Of a stretch of DNA of 64,000 nucleotides, positions 60,515-64,000 are shown in pieces. The position numbers and the translations under genes were made by a program. The notes below the pieces were generated by a model. The model was not told the origin of the DNA and did no database searches. It saw only the letters and a program-made list of their open reading frames with translations. This DNA comes from Flavipsychrobacter sp. (GTDB taxonomy: Bacteria; Bacteroidota; Bacteroidia; Chitinophagales; Chitinophagaceae), in NCBI GenBank assembly GCA_017849575.1, contig JAFIGV010000029.1, forward strand, positions 62,001-126,000, given 5' to 3'. Numbering within the stretch: the stretch's first letter is position 1; every line of letters begins with the position of its first letter.

Positions 60515-61225
60515 CTAGTAGCGTGCAAACCCCAGCCGGTAGTGGATGCCCAGGGTGGCGGGCCAATACCACACATTGTAATCATTATTTGCACCGCCCT
60601 GACGGTTGTCTATGGTGCGTACCCAGGCCACTTTGGGAGCAATGTCTAAGTTGATGCCCCAGCGTTCGTTCAGGTAGTAGCTATAGCCCACCTGAAAACC
60701 AAAAAGCGCGCCATAGCCACCCTCAAAATTATATTGGGAAGCATACGTATATTCCGCCGGAGTGTTTGGGTTCACCCGGCTGTAGTTCACTTTTCCATCA
60801 TTACCCACTACCACACCACCAGCCGAAATACCCACATAAAGCGCTGATTTTACATAGTCTTCATAGGGTGCATGAAAAGGAATAACATGATTGAGCTGCA
60901 AGGCAAAACTTACCGCGTGCCGGGCAAGCACCAACTGCACGTCTTGTGCTCCCAGCGAACTGTTGTTGGTATTAGCCAAAGTCCATTGGTCGTTGCGTTT
61001 CCACTGAGTTAGTCCCACAGCTCCGCCTGCCTGCCAGCGCTCGGTAATATTGTATTTGAGGTTGAGTTCCGTAGCGTAATTAAACACTAAATCATTGCCC
61101 TGATACAGGCTCTTGTGGGGTTTGCTGGTAGTGCTTACACCGCCGTTTAATCCGATCTCAAAAGACTGGGCAAATATGCCACCGGCCAGCAACATGGCTC
61201 CAGCAGTAAGTAAAATAGACTTCAT
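60515..61225 (-). CDS. Outer-membrane beta-barrel protein
   Basis: 236 residues. Signal peptide MKSILLTAGAMLLAGGIFAQ. The rest is alternating amphipathic strands with Gly and aromatic residues: FEIGLNGGVSTTS, LNLKYNITERWQAGGAVGLT, YGALFGFQVGYSYYLNERWG, and a final strand WYWPATLGIHYRLGFARY ending in Tyr, as needed for BamA recognition. Probably an 8-stranded porin-like or OmpA/OmpX-like barrel; substrate unknown. Stands alone with its own terminator. Confidence 0.8.
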   Translation of the reverse strand: MKSILLTAGAMLLAGGIFAQSFEIGLNGGVSTTSKPHKSLYQGNDLVFNYATELNLKYNITERWQAGGAVGLTQWKRNDQWTLANTNNSSLGAQDVQLVLARHAVSFALQLNHVIPFHAPYEDYVKSALYVGISAGGVVVGNDGKVNYSRVNPNTPAEYTYASQYNFEGGYGALFGFQVGYSYYLNERWGINLDIAPKVAWVRTIDNRQGGANNDYNVWYWPATLGIHYRLGFARY

Positions 61226-61505
61226 ACCGTTATAAAATGGTGTAGCAAAATAACCATTTTAGTTTTTAGTACATAATGTAGCCCCGATATTTATTGTAAC
61301 ACCGCAATATTGGATCAAAAACACCTTAAAGTGGATAGATATTTAAAACCATTCGTTAGATAATTGAATGACTTGTATTATCTTCGGCACTATGTTTTTT
61401 GGGCCGAAGTGGCATTAGCCAGCGTGTAGCCATTTTTGTCTTCGCCGCATCAAAATTAGAGCTGCGGTAGGTTTTTTTCAGGTATGCCTTTCCGGCTGTC
61501 AACAC
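61226..61505. other. Intergenic region before the large surface protein
   Basis: 280 bases between divergent genes. AT-rich left part; AAAATGG...CCATTTT inverted repeat with a 13-base loop at its left end. A TATCTTCG near-match to the -7 box occurs at about 61379. No gene is supported here. Confidence 0.5.
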
Positions 61506-64000
61506 ATGAGTGAACAACCAACATATAGGGCAAAGGGCACCAGCCTGGTCGTGTTGTTGCTGCTGGTGGCCACAGGTATCATCAACAAGTCCTGCAAAAG
61601 TTTTTATCTACCGCCAAAGCTGCAAAGAAATGTAGTGGCGAGTCTGCACTATCCGGGTAAGGGTTCTGCTGCCACACCTGCAAAATCAGCTTCGCACCAC
61701 ACGACAACAATACCGGGTAAAAAAGGAAAAGAAACACCTTCAATTGCCCCGATTGCTGAAAAAGAATCCACACTGGCGCATGCCCTGCCCGTGAACAGTA
61801 TGCCCATGGTAGCACTGCGGGATGAAGACAGTTTCCGGCATATGGCTGCCGCTGCCCTGCAACCCACACTTTCACTACAACTGCGGCCTGATGAAGAGAT
61901 AGAACTGCTGCAGGCAGATCTGAACAATAGCAACAGCCCACTTTTCCGAATGCTGCATCAACGACTATTGGACACTGCAGAGATAAAAAACAGCGATGTC
62001 ATTAATGGCAAGCTGGCGGACAACAGCGGAAGCAGCTATTTTAATGCAAGCATCCAGACCAATATCAATGACCAGATCAAATCGCCCTTCACCGCGCGGC
62101 TACTCTACGACTCTGTGATAGCCCGCAGCAACAAAGAGTTTATCTACAACACGGTGACGCTCACTAATAATACGTCCAACCGGCTGGAGGTACAGGTGGT
62201 GGTTGTCGGCCCTAAAGGCTGGTCGATGGTGACCTCAAATATTGCTAACATTGTTCTTGAGCCACTGGGAAATTCGATCATACCGATGCGCTTTACGCCC
62301 TCGGCAAATAATACCGCCGTGTGGCAGGATGTGCGCATTGAATACCGTATCCAAAACATTACCGATACCCGAAAAAGTGTCTTCCGGATTAAAGTTCAGG
62401 AATACTCAGGCTTCAAAGCCTCGCTACCTGCTTCCAACAAAGTATTGACCGGCTACCAGAAGGCCAACACAGTACCTGTGTATGTGAAGAATAGTGGCAA
62501 CACGCCGGGCACCTACAGCATTACCGCTGTCAACCAGCTCCTGAAGTTAAACAGCAGGGATGAGATTGTACTGAACCCCGGCATGGATACTACCTGGTAT
62601 CTCAACTTCAACCTTTCGGAAAGCCAGTTTGCCATGCTGCGCAAAGAAGATATTCGTATAGCAGTTGCCAACGAAAAAAAGGAAGTGATCAACATGATCC
62701 AGTCCTTTTCGAAGGTAGGATATATGCTTAAAGACCACGCATCGGCCTACCTCGAGATGCCCCTGCAACTCGAAGCGGGAACAATGTATCAGGGCAGCGG
62801 TGCACCCATACAGTATTGGGGCGCTGTGTATGGCAGTCTGGAGCTCAGCGAAAACGACCGACTGTCCATGTCTTTTCGCAGCAACACCATTGCACAGGGC
62901 CAGACCAACAACAACAGCATTGTGCGTGTGGACTACAACGGGCGACACATTTCCGCCAGTGCAGGAAATATACAGGGTGCAGGAGAATTTATGGTGGATG
63001 GCTACGGAGCAAGGCTGGGCTATGAATGGAAGGGGAGAAACAAGGCCGAAGTGTATGCAATGCTGAAAAGCAGAGTGGGCGATGCCAAAGTGGGCGGCGG
63101 GGCCTTACAGCTCAGCCTGAAGGAAAATATCAATACGGTTGCCAACCTCGCTTTTAGTAAGGACAATGTGACCCACATGAACAGTGGCATTGTAAGTCAG
63201 ATAACCGAATATAAATTTGAAAAAGGAAAGTTTGCCCTGATTGCCGGTGCCGGCGGTGAAAAGAACGAAGCGCAACTGGTAGAGGGCACACGGAACACGC
63301 TTATTGGCTCGTCTCTGGGTTACAACTTTCAGTACACATCCAAAAAGATTGCTGCCGTATCGAATGTTTTGTACAACAGCAATAATTTTCCCGGCACCTT
63401 CAAAGGACAGCGCTTGCAAATGCACGATTTCAAATGGTTGCTGGGCAGCGAGTTTGTAGGCGGTTATTATGAATATAATTACAGAAAGCAAAGCTACTGG
63501 CAGGATACCCTCTTGTACGAAAATATCTTCAATCTGAGAACCACCAACTACGGTCTGCGCGGCGGTGTGAGTTTTAAAGGCACAAGCATTGTACTTGCTG
63601 CCGGCAACCAACGCCAGGAGCAGGGGGGAGAAGGAACGTACACCACCAATTTTGACTACCTGAATCTCAATATTGCGACGGTTTTGTTCAAGAAACTGTT
63701 CATCAACATCAACTCCTTTGCGGGCAATATATCTAATACAAACGGCGAGCAGCACAAGGCTTTTGCAAGCACTAATCAGGGCAATATTCAGTACAAGACA
63801 TTTGGCGCTTCGTTTCGATACGATAAGGGTCCGTACTATTATCAGGATTTTGTGGCCTTTGTGCAAAAACCGGATCAGGAGTTTCAACGCATTATGTTCA
63901 GTCCGTTTGCTGAAGTGCACCTGTTTAAAAAAGCGCTGAGCATCCGCAGTCAGGCAAATTATGCCCAAAGCCTTCCTTCTGATATTTCGAATACAAGTGT
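61506..64000 (+). CDS. Large outer-membrane/usher-like surface protein, 3' end missing
   Basis: At least 831 residues, still open at the right edge, no stop in frame from the ATG at 61506. N-terminal membrane segment TSLVVLLLLVATGIINKSCK with a possible lipid-type Cys. Then a Lys/Thr/Pro linker (about 40-90), a helical part, Ig-like beta domains (about 180-430: FIYNTVTLTNNTSNRLEVQV, PVYVKNSGNTPGTYSITAVN) resembling NEW3/CARDB, and from about 440 on an amphipathic strand-rich part (VYGSLELSENDRLSMSFRSN, YGARLGYEWKGRNKAEVYAM, SSLGYNFQYTSKKIAAVSNV) that looks like a barrel. The outline recalls CS1/alternate-type fimbrial ushers, but I have no motif to prove this. Confidence 0.7.
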   Translation, partial: MSEQPTYRAKGTSLVVLLLLVATGIINKSCKSFYLPPKLQRNVVASLHYPGKGSAATPAKSASHHTTTIPGKKGKETPSIAPIAEKESTLAHALPVNSMPMVALRDEDSFRHMAAAALQPTLSLQLRPDEEIELLQADLNNSNSPLFRMLHQRLLDTAEIKNSDVINGKLADNSGSSYFNASIQTNINDQIKSPFTARLLYDSVIARSNKEFIYNTVTLTNNTSNRLEVQVVVVGPKGWSMVTSNIANIVLEPLGNSIIPMRFTPSANNTAVWQDVRIEYRIQNITDTRKSVFRIKVQEYSGFKASLPASNKVLTGYQKANTVPVYVKNSGNTPGTYSITAVNQLLKLNSRDEIVLNPGMDTTWYLNFNLSESQFAMLRKEDIRIAVANEKKEVINMIQSFSKVGYMLKDHASAYLEMPLQLEAGTMYQGSGAPIQYWGAVYGSLELSENDRLSMSFRSNTIAQGQTNNNSIVRVDYNGRHISASAGNIQGAGEFMVDGYGARLGYEWKGRNKAEVYAMLKSRVGDAKVGGGALQLSLKENINTVANLAFSKDNVTHMNSGIVSQITEYKFEKGKFALIAGAGGEKNEAQLVEGTRNTLIGSSLGYNFQYTSKKIAAVSNVLYNSNNFPGTFKGQRLQMHDFKWLLGSEFVGGYYEYNYRKQSYWQDTLLYENIFNLRTTNYGLRGGVSFKGTSIVLAAGNQRQEQGGEGTYTTNFDYLNLNIATVLFKKLFININSFAGNISNTNGEQHKAFASTNQGNIQYKTFGASFRYDKGPYYYQDFVAFVQKPDQEFQRIMFSPFAEVHLFKKALSIRSQANYAQSLPSDISNTS

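Noticed and set aside
1-64000. tRNA, rRNA, riboswitch and insertion sequence search by eye
   Set aside because: No cloverleaf, rRNA core motif, known riboswitch fold or transposase was seen; intergenic gaps are mostly short. A covariance-model scan would be decisive.

Overview
The window looks like a piece of a Bacteroidota chromosome, most likely from the Chitinophagales/Chitinophagaceae side. The evidence is: many promoters with the Bacteroidota -7 consensus TANNTTTG and almost no Shine-Dalgarno sequences; type IX secretion (T9SS) C-terminal sorting domains; a type III glutamine synthetase; separate nuoC and nuoD with a short NuoG; a 29-residue bS22/COX24-like protein beside rng; and DUF4142, DUF3108 and four-helix-bundle proteins. 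G+C is moderate, with a visibly AT-richer stretch at about 43.5-47.9 kb. No rRNA, tRNA, CRISPR array, transposase or prophage was seen.

Layout. 1-4.3 kb: 5' end of heme A synthase ctaA (leftward), then a rightward group of HU protein, TPR protein, the 29-residue basic protein, ribonuclease G and a small secreted protein. 4.4-9.3 kb: glnN, a multi-spanning membrane protein and a phosphopantetheinyl transferase, all leftward. 9.4-12.2 kb: polA. 12.2-15.1 kb: a leftward operon of GT-B glycosyltransferase, EamA transporter, QueD and an eIF1-like protein. It faces a small lipoprotein gene through overlapping promoters. 15.8-27.6 kb: housekeeping and envelope genes (dcd, a redoxin, a T9SS cargo, DUF4142, hutH, a glycosyltransferase, a membrane patatin, a holin-like protein, TerC, an M28 peptidase, scpB).

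27.8-43.4 kb holds a complete 14-subunit complex I operon, nuoA-nuoN, read leftward from a good promoter at about 43.42 kb. Extra genes sit in four of its junctions: a four-helix-bundle protein between nuoA and nuoB; an NTF2-like secreted protein plus a DUF2442-like remnant between nuoE and nuoF; a GxxExxY protein flanked by inverted repeats between nuoF and nuoG; and a MntA/HepT toxin-antitoxin pair between nuoH and nuoI. A fifth junction (nuoD/nuoE) carries only short nonamer repeats. This repeated invasion of one essential operon by small cassettes is the most unusual thing in the window.

43.5-48.7 kb is an AT-richer surface region: a T9SS type B adhesin-like protein, two family 2 glycosyltransferases and an FkbM methyltransferase. 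48.7-64 kb: an orphan OmpR-type regulator, an Asn/Gly-rich lipoprotein, ruvC head-to-head with a flippase-like membrane protein, a DUF3108 protein, a leftward operon of a FadN-like beta-oxidation enzyme, a TPR protein and ComEC, then lysA, an outer-membrane beta-barrel protein, and the start of a very large probable outer-membrane protein that runs off the right edge.
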